Position numbers and translations under genes: made by a program
Part shown: positions 24,461-34,242 of the stretch, piece by piece
Layout: each line of letters starts with the position of its first letter
How positions within the stretch are numbered: position 1 is the first letter of the stretch
DNA from: an uncultured Bacteroidales bacterium
GTDB taxonomy: Bacteria > Bacteroidota > Bacteroidia > Bacteroidales > F082
Length of the DNA: 64,000 nt
Direction of reading: 5' to 3'
Assembly: GCA_946184615.1 (NCBI GenBank)
Contig: CAMHFN010000004.1
Coordinates: forward strand, 62,001-126,000
The notes under the pieces: generated by a model
What the model was told of the DNA's origin: nothing
Databases searched by the model: none
What the model saw: the letters and a program-made list of their open reading frames with translations, nothing else

Positions 24461-25908
24461 CAGAACTGAAAGTAGATGAATGACTGGCTATGCCCAGCAA
24501 GCTCCAGAATCATGAGAATCAATGAATAGCATGTCACCATCCTAAACGCAAGCGGAAGATTCCCGATGGACAAACCATGTTCTTTGGAACGATTAATCCA
24601 TTCCAAAAGTACCAATACAACAATGGCGAAAACCGTCCGCTTCACTCCTACCATCATCATCGGCAAAGTAAACAAAGAACGGTCAAACAGACCTACCATC
24701 ATTTCCCATGCTTGAGAAACCGTTGCAGCCCTAAAAATGATCCATCCAAAGACAGCCAGGAAGAAAGTCAAAAGCATTTGGCCGAACTCTCCGATGGTGG
24801 GCAAGTATCGACCCTCAGCAATTGGGTTGGTATATTTCCGATTTCGTCCTGTAAGAATCAGTGGAAGGAACAAAAGGGCATGATAGGCACCCCATGCAAT
24901 GAACGTCCAATTGGCTCCATGCCAGAAACCACTTAAAAGAAAAATAACAAACGTGTTTCTGATGACTTTTGCTTTGCTTACTCTACTACCTCCCAAAGGG
25001 ATATATACATAATCCCGAAACCATGTCGTCAGCGAAATGTGCCACCTGCGCCAAAATTCCGCAATGTCGCGACTGAAATAGGGAACGTTAAAGTTGCGCA
25101 TCAACTTAATTCCAAACAACTTGGCTGTACCTATTGCAATATCAGAGTAGCCTGAGAAATCGCAATAAATCTGAACAGAGAAGAAGATGGCTGCAAGAAG
25201 AAGGGTACTTCCGCTCTGCACCGAATAAGTTGAAAACACTTGATCTACATACACGGCACAATTGTCAGCCACCACCATTTTTTTAAACAAGCCCCAAAGG
25301 ATCTGTCTCAATCCATCAGCGGAAGTGTCGTAATCGAACTCACGTTTCTTCAAAAATTGCGGCAAAAGGTTCGTTGCCCTCTCGATAGGACCTGCCACCA
25401 ACTGTGGAAAAAACGAGATGAAAGCGAAGAACGCAATAACATCCTTGGTTGGTTCCATCTTGCCTCGATAAACGTCAATTGAATAGGAAAGTGCCTGAAA
25501 GGTATAAAACGAAATACCAACAGGCAGAATCACTTTCAAAAGACAACCTTCTGCTGAAAGGTGAAACAGCTGGGCAAACTCAATGACAAAGAAATCGTAA
25601 TACTTGAATAGTGCCAGAATGCCTAAGTTAAGGACAATGTTCAACACCATCCACATCCTCGCCCTTTTCTTCGACTCAGCCTTGCCAATCAACAAACCGC
25701 TGCCCCATGAGCAAAACGAGGTGAAGGCAATAAGTAGCAGAAAGCGCCAATCCCACCAACCGTAAAAGACATAGCTTGCCACCACCACAAAGGCATTCTG
25801 CAAACGCAACTGGCATTTCGACTTGCTGACAAAGCGGTCAAAGACAAACCAATAGAGCAGAAACACTATCGGCAAGAACACCAGAAATTGTATCGAGTTA
25901 AAGAGCAT
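24460..25908 (-). CDS. MBOAT family O-acyltransferase (AlgI-like)
   Basis: 482 residues, multispanning, normal for AlgI-type MBOAT proteins. The invariant histidine is His330 in GFWHGANWTFIAWG, and the second conserved motif WRRWHISLTTWFRDYVYIPLGG lies upstream. In alginate and related systems the MBOAT protein carries acetyl groups across the inner membrane for O-acetylation of the polysaccharide. The immediately following SGNH-like gene should encode the transferase partner. Confidence 0.93.
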   Translation of the reverse strand: MLFNSIQFLVFLPIVFLLYWFVFDRFVSKSKCQLRLQNAFVVVASYVFYGWWDWRFLLLIAFTSFCSWGSGLLIGKAESKKRARMWMVLNIVLNLGILALFKYYDFFVIEFAQLFHLSAEGCLLKVILPVGISFYTFQALSYSIDVYRGKMEPTKDVIAFFAFISFFPQLVAGPIERATNLLPQFLKKREFDYDTSADGLRQILWGLFKKMVVADNCAVYVDQVFSTYSVQSGSTLLLAAIFFSVQIYCDFSGYSDIAIGTAKLFGIKLMRNFNVPYFSRDIAEFWRRWHISLTTWFRDYVYIPLGGSRVSKAKVIRNTFVIFLLSGFWHGANWTFIAWGAYHALLFLPLILTGRNRKYTNPIAEGRYLPTIGEFGQMLLTFFLAVFGWIIFRAATVSQAWEMMVGLFDRSLFTLPMMMVGVKRTVFAIVVLVLLEWINRSKEHGLSIGNLPLAFRMVTCYSLILMILELAGHSQSFIYFQF

Positions 25909-25926
25909 GCTATTACTTGTGTTGTA

Positions 25927-26829
25927 TCACTTCGTCCTATTCTTCCAATAATTCATCCGATGTCTTAGTTTCGTTCGGCTAACCTTACGATACAAGTGCC
26001 AATCACAAAGCTTTTTCAGTTCTTTACGTTCTTCCACGGTAGCCTTTACAAAAACCACTTGATAATGATGGGTGATCGCTCGATAGACCATGGTTTTGTT
26101 GAGACCTTGTTTGGGAACGAAGAAAGCGGCCAAGGCATTCGCCGTCCCCAACAAGTCGCGCAGTCGCTTAACGTTACCTGTTGTGGTAATACTGTTCTCA
26201 CGCACTCTGTAATCATACAGACAATCATTGATAACCTTCACTTTTCCAGCATAATAGCAAGCCAAAGGCGTAAAAAGATTATCTTCGTGGTAAATACCCT
26301 CCTTAAACCAAAGCTGATGGTCAAGAAGAAATGCTCTTTTGTAGGCTCTCAACACAACACATACAAATGCGAAATCGCGACTCAGCAAGGCATTCTCATT
26401 ATAATAATCCATGCCTGTTGCATACGCTCTAGGTTTCAGTTGGTCAGCTTCTCGATATTGTCTTTCTTCTTCAAAATAACGGCGGCCACTAAAACAAAGC
26501 ATGTCCTCGCCAGCCAAAGATTCAGAAATGGTTTCCAAAGCCCGAGGTTCCAACCAATCATCACTATCCAAAAATAAGACATAGTCCCCTTCAGCCGCTT
26601 TCAATCCTGTATTACGTGCAGCAGATAAGCCTCCATTGGACTGGTTGACAATCTTAAATCGACCATCTTTATGGCCATATTCTTCCAGTATGGCAGCCGA
26701 GTTGTCAGTAGAGCCGTCGTTTACGCAAATGGCTTCCCAATCAGCAAATGATTGTTGGAGGACACTGGCCAAACACTCTCGAAGATAGGGCTCTACGTTG
26801 TATACAGGTATAATGATGGAAAAACTCAT
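25927..26829 (-). CDS. Glycosyltransferase family 2
   Basis: 300 residues. GT-A fold: SIIIPVYNVEPYLRECLASV at the start, VNDGSTDNS for nucleotide binding, and LDSDDWLE for the divalent metal. Catalyses transfer of one sugar in repeat-unit assembly. It overlaps the previous GT2 gene by 4 bp (ATGA) and is 18 bp upstream of the MBOAT gene. Confidence 0.93.
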   Translation of the reverse strand: MSFSIIIPVYNVEPYLRECLASVLQQSFADWEAICVNDGSTDNSAAILEEYGHKDGRFKIVNQSNGGLSAARNTGLKAAEGDYVLFLDSDDWLEPRALETISESLAGEDMLCFSGRRYFEEERQYREADQLKPRAYATGMDYYNENALLSRDFAFVCVVLRAYKRAFLLDHQLWFKEGIYHEDNLFTPLACYYAGKVKVINDCLYDYRVRENSITTTGNVKRLRDLLGTANALAAFFVPKQGLNKTMVYRAITHHYQVVFVKATVEERKELKKLCDWHLYRKVSRTKLRHRMNYWKNRTK

Positions 26830-27653
26830 TTTCTCTTTTTACTCATTTTATACAAGCGTTTGCCCAACAATTTCCAATCGAAAAAACCATCGTGAAGGTT
26901 GGCAAAAAAAGCAGGCCAAAGCTTCTTCGGAAAGACTTCTCTATTTCTATCCGATAACGACGGCAGGGCTTCCAGCAGATAAGCCATTTGCACCTCACGA
27001 CTCTTGGCGGTAGTTTTATCGGTTTGCAAGGTAGCTTGTGCCTCATGGATGCGGTATTCATAGAGCACCACGGGCAAATTCACCAATTTCAGTCCTTTCA
27101 GCATAGCCCTCACCCACAAATCATAATCCTCAGCTGGAACCATCTCTTGACGGAAACGGAGTCCCTGTTTTTCAAAGGCCTCTTTCCTCCAAACGCTGGA
27201 AGCATGAAGCACCGGCGAATGAAACAGGGCTTCAATCTTCACTTTCTCAGGGTTGAGTTCCCTAATCCAAGTTCCTTCCTTGGCACCAAAAAGCCGCATA
27301 CCTACCGAAACCAAATCCACATCAGGGTGTTTGTCCAAATAATCGACTTGGACTTGCAAACGCTGTGGTAATGAAATGTCATCGCTGTCCATGCGAGCAA
27401 TGTACTTTCCTCTTGCCATCCCTATGCCGACATTAAGCACATTCGACAAGCCGACATTTTTCTCGCCTTTATACCTCACAATTCTGGGATCATCGTATGC
27501 ATCCAATATCTCCTCCTCGTTATCAGGCGAACAATCATCAAGCACAATCAGCTCAAAATCCTGGAAGGTCTGACACAGCATGCTATTCATTGCCTCACGA
27601 AGATATGGAGCCGTTTTGTAAACAGGCATAAGAATGGAAACAAGAGGAGCCAT
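26826..27653 (-). CDS. Glycosyltransferase family 2
   Basis: 275 residues from ATG 27653-27651, which shares bases with the preceding stop (TAATG); an in-frame ATG two codons upstream is a less neat alternative. GT-A motifs are SILMPVYKTAPYLREA at the start, LDDCSPDN and MDSDDIS. It would add one sugar of the polysaccharide. Located between an AT3 acyltransferase gene and a second GT2 gene. Confidence 0.92.
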   Translation of the reverse strand: MAPLVSILMPVYKTAPYLREAMNSMLCQTFQDFELIVLDDCSPDNEEEILDAYDDPRIVRYKGEKNVGLSNVLNVGIGMARGKYIARMDSDDISLPQRLQVQVDYLDKHPDVDLVSVGMRLFGAKEGTWIRELNPEKVKIEALFHSPVLHASSVWRKEAFEKQGLRFRQEMVPAEDYDLWVRAMLKGLKLVNLPVVLYEYRIHEAQATLQTDKTTAKSREVQMAYLLEALPSLSDRNREVFPKKLWPAFFANLHDGFFDWKLLGKRLYKMSKKRK

Positions 27654-28678
27654 TACCATTTATCAATTTGTTTTACGATTCCAACACGCAATCTATCGTA
27701 ACGGGACAACTTTTCCAATACATCAATCAGCATGGCAGCCGCTAAACAGACAGCAACAAACACCATAAAGATCAGCACCGAATACTTCACTCCGTATATC
27801 ATTCCAGGAATCAGCTTAATAAACAACATGTGAATCAGGTACATCATGGTGGCATACTTACCGACAAACTCCAACACAGAAATATGCTTATCCCCTATCG
27901 ATTTATAGGCGACAATAACACAAAACGCCATTGAAGCACGAAGCAAGACAGCCACATAGGGGTCTTTCACCACCCTTACATGTAAGACCGCCAATCCGAT
28001 GCACACCAACAAACCCGCAAAATGCAGCAACGGCCTCCACTTTCCATTGCTTGCCTCGGGGGCCACACGACAACGAGCACATAACATGCCAAGATAAAAC
28101 GCTGGGAGCCCACCTTCTACGATAAAAAACACATTGCCAGGAATGCTCTTGGCGCACAATTGCACAACGATAATCAAGGCCCAGCCGACCCATGACAAGT
28201 ATTTATTACGTATGATCAAGAACAATATGGGAAAGACCAAATACAATTGGATGATCATCTTATTGAACCACCATGGATTCAAATAAGAGTTGTAGCCCAT
28301 TTGTCCGAAAAAGTCGAGTAGTATACATTTCAACATATTTCGAGAAGCCGGATAGGCATCTTGAAAGGCAAATCCTGCCAAATTCCCCACCAAAACCACC
28401 AGCACAAAACAAAACCAGTAGGGCAAAAAGAAATTGACATATCTCCGCAACAAAAACTTAATCGTGTTCTTGAAATACGGCTTTTCAAGCTGAGAATACT
28501 GCTTCGTCAGCCCATATCCGCTGACAAACAGGAACAATGCTACGCATACTTTAAAGACAACCGCCAAGGAATGTGTCAAGGTCCCATAGGCCATTGTGTT
28601 CAGGAACAAATGATGCCACAGCATTAAAAGAATAGCGATTCCTTTAATAGCAGTAGTATCCGACTTGCTTAGCTCCAT
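27653..28678 (-). CDS. Acyltransferase family 3 (AT3) membrane protein
   Basis: 341 residues with about ten membrane segments. The N-terminus [18 protein letters not shown] contains the conserved histidine pair and the KGIAILLM pattern of AT3 (OafA/NodX-like) proteins, and SGYGLTKQY follows. AT3 proteins transfer acetyl groups to sugars, usually on surface glycans. Its start overlaps the end of an LbH acetyltransferase gene by 10 bp. One of several predicted O-acylation functions in the locus. Confidence 0.9.
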   Translation of the reverse strand: MELSKSDTTAIKGIAILLMLWHHLFLNTMAYGTLTHSLAVVFKVCVALFLFVSGYGLTKQYSQLEKPYFKNTIKFLLRRYVNFFLPYWFCFVLVVLVGNLAGFAFQDAYPASRNMLKCILLDFFGQMGYNSYLNPWWFNKMIIQLYLVFPILFLIIRNKYLSWVGWALIIVVQLCAKSIPGNVFFIVEGGLPAFYLGMLCARCRVAPEASNGKWRPLLHFAGLLVCIGLAVLHVRVVKDPYVAVLLRASMAFCVIVAYKSIGDKHISVLEFVGKYATMMYLIHMLFIKLIPGMIYGVKYSVLIFMVFVAVCLAAAMLIDVLEKLSRYDRLRVGIVKQIDKW

Positions 28679-29295
28679 GTGACATCTGTTTTGACCACCT
28701 TAGCTGGGACACCAGCCACCAGACAATGCGGCGGCACATCTTTGTTGACAACGCTTCCAGCCGCAATAACAGCACCCTCTCCAATCGTAACGCCTTTCAA
28801 CACCATCACATTCATTCCAATCCAAACATGGTCCCCAATGACTATCGGAGCGGTCAAAGCCGATTCATCCGACGAGATGGCATCTATAGCCTTAATCGTA
28901 TGGTTATCGGAATCTCTCAGTACCACCCGCTCAGAAATCACTACATTATGCCCTATCGAAATTGAATCAAAACAATCGATCACGCAATCATGGTTCATGT
29001 AACCGCTACCCAAGGACAGTTTCGCACCATGATTCACATTGATCCTACTACCCGCATACACATCGAAGGCATCCACTTCCAACGATGCGCCCTTTGCGAT
29101 GTACAACGAACCAACCATCTTGTTACGCAACATTCTTTGGTTGTCCCATTGTCTATTAAAGTTCAAATACTTTTTTATCCTTACCAGAGCTTCTGGATGC
29201 ACGTAACACATGGATGGTTTGAAGACACGAAGACTTCTTGGTGTAAAAAGCTTCATACACAGGAAACGCAAGACTTTATCCATCAGACCTTTCAT
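28669..29295 (-). CDS. LbH acetyltransferase (WcaF/NodL-like)
   Basis: 208 residues from ATG 29295-29293, 2 bp after the preceding stop; a TTG three codons upstream is rejected. Hexapeptide repeats cover about residues 80-200 ([18 protein letters not shown], then [15 protein letters not shown]), ending [14 protein letters not shown] soluble, trimeric acetyl-CoA-dependent sugar acetyltransferase is predicted. It lies between two AT3 genes, consistent with a heavily O-acetylated product. Confidence 0.87.
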   Translation of the reverse strand: MKGLMDKVLRFLCMKLFTPRSLRVFKPSMCYVHPEALVRIKKYLNFNRQWDNQRMLRNKMVGSLYIAKGASLEVDAFDVYAGSRINVNHGAKLSLGSGYMNHDCVIDCFDSISIGHNVVISERVVLRDSDNHTIKAIDAISSDESALTAPIVIGDHVWIGMNVMVLKGVTIGEGAVIAAGSVVNKDVPPHCLVAGVPAKVVKTDVTWS

Positions 29296-29296
29296 C

Positions 29297-30280
29297 TTAA
29301 ACAAACAGTTTCTTTACCTTGGGGATATGGACCAAAACGATAGCCAATCCCAATGTCAGCACCAACCTCCATACAAACATGGGCCACATTCCTAGTTCAA
29401 CACCCACAAGGGCTTTGATATGGTTGCCCAAATGAGAATACATCTCAAAACAATGCACACACATGATAGCCAAAGACCAAACACCTAACATCGAAAAGGC
29501 TTTTGCTGTTATTCTCAAGTATTTCTTTATCATTTGGCTCAACAAGTACACACAATAGGTGCCTCCACAAGCACCGAGGACATCCAAAGGATAACATTTC
29601 CATGTAAAAGAATACATGTCCAATCTAGAAAAACAGCTAGCGACAATCCAACAGACAACCGCCACAATTTTCAACCATAAAGGCACTGGATGGTTCTTCA
29701 CCCACCATCCAATTGTCACAAAAGGCAAGGCCATCAGTCCCAACGAGAGGCACCAGATTGAATAAGGGAATACTTTGTGCAGCATAAATGTCCCAAAAGC
29801 CACCACCAACGACACAGGGATCGCCCATTGCTTCAGTCGCGACAAGGGTATCAGCAATGATTTAGCCACAAACAGTGCTATTAAAAACCAAATTACACCC
29901 AAGCTCAACCCACCCCATGGGGTCATCGGACCAAACACATCGGCCCACACCAGGGAAAGCGATTCACGGATCGGCGAATCCCAACCTTCATGCTTTGCCA
30001 CCGCCATCAACACGGCCCAAGCCACAATCATGAGTTGAGTTATGGCAAAAGCCGGATAAAGACGAGCAAAATAGCGTTTTACATTAGCTTTTGACGAAGG
30101 CCCGTCAACATACGGTTTGGAAAAAACGCCTGCAACGATAAAAAACAAGGGCATGTGAAACGACAATATGACTTGTGCAAGATAGGGATGATTCCATCCT
30201 ATCAAATGGCAGACAATCACCAGCAAGATGCCGATGCCTTTCATGATGTCGAATGTGATATCACGCTGCTTTTCTGACAT
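29297..30280 (-). CDS. Acyltransferase family 3 (AT3) membrane protein
   Basis: 327 residues from ATG 30280-30278, 17 bp after the preceding stop; a TTG at 30301 would add seven residues. AT3 signature: [21 protein letters not shown] with the conserved His, then [14 protein letters not shown], and many transmembrane helices. Predicted to O-acetylate a sugar from the membrane. It is the second AT3 in the locus and is distinct in sequence from the one at 27653-28678. Confidence 0.88.
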   Translation of the reverse strand: MSEKQRDITFDIMKGIGILLVIVCHLIGWNHPYLAQVILSFHMPLFFIVAGVFSKPYVDGPSSKANVKRYFARLYPAFAITQLMIVAWAVLMAVAKHEGWDSPIRESLSLVWADVFGPMTPWGGLSLGVIWFLIALFVAKSLLIPLSRLKQWAIPVSLVVAFGTFMLHKVFPYSIWCLSLGLMALPFVTIGWWVKNHPVPLWLKIVAVVCWIVASCFSRLDMYSFTWKCYPLDVLGACGGTYCVYLLSQMIKKYLRITAKAFSMLGVWSLAIMCVHCFEMYSHLGNHIKALVGVELGMWPMFVWRLVLTLGLAIVLVHIPKVKKLFV

Positions 30281-30297
30281 ATTCCGAACGGAAAGGT

Positions 30298-31104
30298 TCA
30301 ATGTTTTTTCCCTTTTCTAATGCTTTTTATCCTCTCATAAACAGACCGCAGCCCTAGCTTGTCAAAAAAGTAAGCCCTCTTTTGTGAACGGCTCCATTTC
30401 TCGGTGTCCCATGTGGTTGCATTATGATGATACGAGACCTCATAGTTCTTATCGGGACAAAAAGCATGACCGAACAATCCGGTCCCGTACACTACGAAAC
30501 CATTATCAAGATATTGAGTTTCATTCTTATATTTGAAGCCAAAATCCACCAGATGGCGTGCCACCAAACGGTCATTGTTGACCCATTCACGATAATGCAA
30601 CGCCCTGTCGGCATCCACTTCAACCGTGTTATAATAATCCCTTATTTTACATATCATTTCATTGCCTGGATTGCAAGCCATAGAAGAGGTCAAGATTTCC
30701 ATATGTGGAACATCAATTCCTCTTTCTTTCGGAGATCCTTCTTCATCCAGATACTTTTCCGCGACATGCTCTAACTCGAATTCACGGTACAATTCAATCC
30801 CTGAGAAGAAGTTACAATCCAAAAAACGATCAAAGCTCTGAAACACTTCAACGTCAGTATCCAAATAGATGCCGCCGTACTCGGCCAGCACATTGTATCG
30901 GCACACATCGGAAACGAGCGCGTATTTCTTCACCTCATAGGCGTATTTAGATGCCTCATACTTTGTATAGTCAAAGTTGGACTCGTCCCAACGCATGATC
31001 TGGTAATCAGGCATCAATTTCTTCCAACCTTTGATGCAGTCTTTCTGGGACTTGGGCATCAAGCCTTTGCCAAACCAACAGTAATGAATTATTTTAGGAA
31101 TCAT
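30298..31104 (-). CDS. GT32-like (Och1/DXD-type) glycosyltransferase
   Basis: 268 residues. The start IPKIIHYCWFGKG and the core GGIYLDTDVEVF (DxD metal site) are hallmarks of the glycosyltransferase sugar-binding region containing DXD motif (GT32-like) family, often capsular transferases that add Gal, Man or GlcNAc. A retaining mechanism is expected. It lies 19 bp after a GT2-like gene and 17 bp before an AT3 start. Confidence 0.9.
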   Translation of the reverse strand: MIPKIIHYCWFGKGLMPKSQKDCIKGWKKLMPDYQIMRWDESNFDYTKYEASKYAYEVKKYALVSDVCRYNVLAEYGGIYLDTDVEVFQSFDRFLDCNFFSGIELYREFELEHVAEKYLDEEGSPKERGIDVPHMEILTSSMACNPGNEMICKIRDYYNTVEVDADRALHYREWVNNDRLVARHLVDFGFKYKNETQYLDNGFVVYGTGLFGHAFCPDKNYEVSYHHNATTWDTEKWSRSQKRAYFFDKLGLRSVYERIKSIRKGKKH

Positions 31105-31123
31105 ATTATCTCTCTATTATTAC

Positions 31124-31960
31124 TCAGTGTTTTCGCAACCACCTCAATGGGTGAAGCAAAACTTTTCCCAGCCTATAGGCTTTTGATTTGTATACCATTT
31201 GAGTTTTATAGGTCTGTTGGAACAGTCCATTCACTCTATCGTACACTTCATCAGGCAATTCCAAGCCTTTATGAATGGGAAGTAGATCGTGCCATTTTTG
31301 GGCAAACAGCTCCAAATTATAAGCAAAGAGGTCTCCCCCATCTTTGGAAAATTGTTTGCTTTCCGACCAACAATGCTCTGCCATCACATCCCTGCACACG
31401 CCGACCTTAAAACCTGCTTGAATCACCTGCATGCAGATATCCATGTCGTAAAGATGAAAGCCTTGATAGGTCTTTTCATCAAATGCAATATGGTCGAAAA
31501 GCGGTTTTCTCGCAAAAAAACAAAAACCGTCCACTGCCACTACCTCGATAATATTGCGGTCTCCGAACCAGTCTTCATGGAAATGCTCTTCAACAACGCC
31601 TTGATCGTTATTCAAACTGCGTTGGGAGACAAAAGGCGAACTGTACCAATACATGGGAGTAGAGGGCAGGAAATGTGTTCCCGCGAAACCTATCAGTCCC
31701 ATTGTCTCGTCTGCCTGAAAATGGATGTTTATTTTTTCTCCCCAATTTGGTGTACAGAATAGCACGTCATCATGCATAAAACACAAAACGCTACCTTTTG
31801 CGCGTTGTACTCCCTCATTGTAAGCTTGGAAAATACTCAATTGGTTGCGAGAATTGTCGATTACAACCAACTCATACTCACAGCCAACGGTTTCAGCAAT
31901 ATTCTGCCTTAACTCAGTGGGAATAGCTGGTTTTCTAGAACAAATGATGATGGAAATCAT
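31124..31960 (-). CDS. Glycosyltransferase (GT-A fold, StrF/GT2-like)
   Basis: 278 residues. The start ISIIICSRKPAIPTELRQNI and the metal-site region CFMHDDVLFC indicate a GT-A enzyme of the StrF-type subgroup, with variant DxD as HDD. A segment DVMAEHCWSES near the C-terminus fits the family pattern. It would add a sugar to the polymer or a side chain. It is located 24 bp after the Wzt gene. Confidence 0.85.
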   Translation of the reverse strand: MISIIICSRKPAIPTELRQNIAETVGCEYELVVIDNSRNQLSIFQAYNEGVQRAKGSVLCFMHDDVLFCTPNWGEKINIHFQADETMGLIGFAGTHFLPSTPMYWYSSPFVSQRSLNNDQGVVEEHFHEDWFGDRNIIEVVAVDGFCFFARKPLFDHIAFDEKTYQGFHLYDMDICMQVIQAGFKVGVCRDVMAEHCWSESKQFSKDGGDLFAYNLELFAQKWHDLLPIHKGLELPDEVYDRVNGLFQQTYKTQMVYKSKAYRLGKVLLHPLRWLRKH

Positions 31961-31984
31961 GGAATTATTATCACTTAAGAATAA

Positions 31985-33262
31985 CTAATGAATTTTATTA
32001 TAGTCAACCAACCATAATCCCCTAACGATACTACTCTTTAAATCAATGTTTTCAGAAAATGCATTTATATTGGACTGATCATTAATGTCAACCCTAAAAG
32101 ATAGAACCGTTTCATCACCTGCATAATTCTTCACATTTTTCTCAGCCACATCCAAAACTATCGTATAATCACCTTCACTCAATGTATGTGGGGGTATCCG
32201 AAAATGGAATTCATACACCCCTCTCTCCAAAGTTGCCCTACCGTCCAGGTCATTATAATCAGCTCTTGCCAAAGGATGTTGAAAACTGCTATAGATGTTA
32301 AAACCAATTACCAATGAGCCTATGTTATCATTGATTCGCACGCAGAAAGACACATCAATTGCTGTGTCATTAAAAAAAGCATCACCTTTACTTGGAGATA
32401 CCTTAGCCCATAGCAAATTGAGCTTATCGGTCTCCTTAGGGTTCTTATTATTATACGCTGACTGTATTATTTGCGTTGATAGATAGTTATGGATGGTATC
32501 TGAGATATTCCCCATAAAACTAATCTGTCCATTGGCCAACAACACTCCATGATGACAAAGCCGCTGTACACTCGCCATATTATGGCTTACAAACAACACC
32601 GTTCTACCTTCTCCTTGGCTCACATCCTGCATCTTACCAATGGCTTTTTTCTGAAACTCAGCATCACCCACGGCCAACACCTCGTCAACGACAAGGATCT
32701 CCGGATCTAGATGGGCAGCCACGGCAAAACCAAGGCGAACCATCATACCGCTACTGTAACGCTTTACTGGGGTGTCAATATAACGCTCACAACCAGAGAA
32801 ATCAACGATTTCGTCCAACTTCCGAGTGATTTCTGCCTTGGTCATACCCAAAATAGCTCCGTTCATGTAAATATTTTCGCGACCCGTCATTTCTTGATGG
32901 AACCCTGTCCCCACTTCAAGCAGCGAACCGATACGTCCCCTTGCCTTGATGGTTCCAGTAGTAGGACCAGTAACTCTGGAAAGCAGTTTCAGCAATGTGC
33001 TCTTCCCAGCACCATTCTTGCCAATGATACCCACCACATCGCCTTGTTCCACCTTGAAGTCAATGTCTCTCAAGGCCCAGACATAATCGCTTCCACCTTT
33101 GGTGCTACGGTCGTTGGTCTCTCCAATCTTAAGATAAGGATCCTCTTTACCTCGAACGTTGACCGTCCACCAACGTTTCAAATCGTGGCTTAAGGTTTTT
33201 GTAGATACCAAACCCAACCTATATTGCTTGCTGATATTATCGAATTCTATTGCTGTAGCCAT
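31985..33262 (-). CDS. Wzt-like polysaccharide ABC transporter ATP-binding protein with C-terminal Wzt_C domain
   Basis: 425 residues. The ABC domain fills the first ~250: Walker A GKNGAGKST at 81-89, signature KRYSSGMMVRLGF, and Walker B ILVVDEVLAVGD. Residues ~265-425 form a beta-rich Wzt_C-like domain, which in O-antigen exporters recognises the capped non-reducing end of the glycan. With the Wzm permease encoded 36 bp upstream it would export the lipid-linked polysaccharide. The C-terminal coding region is visibly more A+T rich than the ABC part, as is usual for rapidly evolving specificity domains. Confidence 0.93.
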   Translation of the reverse strand: MATAIEFDNISKQYRLGLVSTKTLSHDLKRWWTVNVRGKEDPYLKIGETNDRSTKGGSDYVWALRDIDFKVEQGDVVGIIGKNGAGKSTLLKLLSRVTGPTTGTIKARGRIGSLLEVGTGFHQEMTGRENIYMNGAILGMTKAEITRKLDEIVDFSGCERYIDTPVKRYSSGMMVRLGFAVAAHLDPEILVVDEVLAVGDAEFQKKAIGKMQDVSQGEGRTVLFVSHNMASVQRLCHHGVLLANGQISFMGNISDTIHNYLSTQIIQSAYNNKNPKETDKLNLLWAKVSPSKGDAFFNDTAIDVSFCVRINDNIGSLVIGFNIYSSFQHPLARADYNDLDGRATLERGVYEFHFRIPPHTLSEGDYTIVLDVAEKNVKNYAGDETVLSFRVDINDQSNINAFSENIDLKSSIVRGLWLVDYNKIH

Positions 33263-33263
33263 A

Positions 33264-33298
33264 TTCTTACATCTTTCTTCTGTCTTCTTACTTCTATC
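33264..33298. repeat. Degenerate heptamer array between wzm and wzt genes
   Basis: TTCTTAC, ATCTTTC, TTCTGTC, TTCTTAC and TTCTATC run in exact 7-bp register and fill the whole spacer between the Wzm stop codon (33299) and the Wzt start codon (33262). On the transcribed strand they read as purine-rich GAAG-type units. Confidence 0.8.
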
Positions 33299-34168
33299 TC
33301 AAACTGTATCCATGAAACTCTTTTGAACCCTATTGAACACCACTACACCCAAGCCGAGCAGCACCCACATGAAAACGAAACTGTAAATCAGCCAACGCCA
33401 ACCAATAAACTCACCAGCACCAAGGAAGCCGTATTTGAATGTCTCAATAACTGGGGTTACGGGATTGAGGCACATCAGTTTGTGGACTGGGATACCTGCC
33501 CAGAACATGCTTTTGGTTTGTGACAAAGGATATACGATAGGCGTGGCATACATCCATAACTGGACGATGAAGGAGAAGAGCACCTGTAGGTCACGATACT
33601 TGGTGGTCATGGAAGATATCAGGATGCCAAAACCCAAGGCCAATCCCGCCATCATCATCACCAACAAAGGAAACATCAATGCATACCAATTGAGATGGGC
33701 TTCCAAGTCTCCAATAATAGCATAAATGATGTAGATGAGGACGAAAAAACCGAATTGGATACTGAACCGCAACAAGTTGGACAGCACATCGGAAATTGGC
33801 ATGGTCAACCTCGGGAAATACACCTTCCCAAAAATATTGGAGTTGGTCACAAACGTATTGGAAGTCTTGGTGAGGCACTCGGAGAAATAGTTCCACATGC
33901 AAGTACCAGCCAAATAGAACAACGGACGCGGCACTCCATCGGTAGGAATACCAGCGATACCGCCAAACACAATCATATACATGATCACCGTCAAAGCAGG
34001 CTGCACCACGAACCACAGCGGTCCCAAAATAGTCTGTTTGTACTGGGTGATGATATTACGTTTGATAAAGAGGGAAATCAAATCCCTGTAATCCCAAAGT
34101 TCTCTGATATTTACTTCAAAGAGTTTATTCTTGGGCTTGATGACCGTAGTCCATTTTTCTTCATTCAT
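33299..34168 (-). CDS. Wzm-like polysaccharide ABC transporter permease
   Basis: 289 residues with six predicted transmembrane segments and the ABC-2 type arrangement. The cytoplasmic N-terminus RDLISLFIKRNIITQYKQTILGP is characteristic of Wzm/KpsM/TagG permeases, as is WFVVQPALTVIMYMIVFG. It forms the channel for export of undecaprenyl-linked glycan with the Wzt-like ATPase encoded next. Located 74 bp after the phosphoglycosyl transferase gene. Confidence 0.93.
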   Translation of the reverse strand: MNEEKWTTVIKPKNKLFEVNIRELWDYRDLISLFIKRNIITQYKQTILGPLWFVVQPALTVIMYMIVFGGIAGIPTDGVPRPLFYLAGTCMWNYFSECLTKTSNTFVTNSNIFGKVYFPRLTMPISDVLSNLLRFSIQFGFFVLIYIIYAIIGDLEAHLNWYALMFPLLVMMMAGLALGFGILISSMTTKYRDLQVLFSFIVQLWMYATPIVYPLSQTKSMFWAGIPVHKLMCLNPVTPVIETFKYGFLGAGEFIGWRWLIYSFVFMWVLLGLGVVVFNRVQKSFMDTV

Positions 34169-34242
34169 GGCTTTACACAGCTTCGCCCCCTGACTCCCAT
34201 CAGAAAGTCATAAGAGGCTGAATAACAAATAAATCCGCAATA

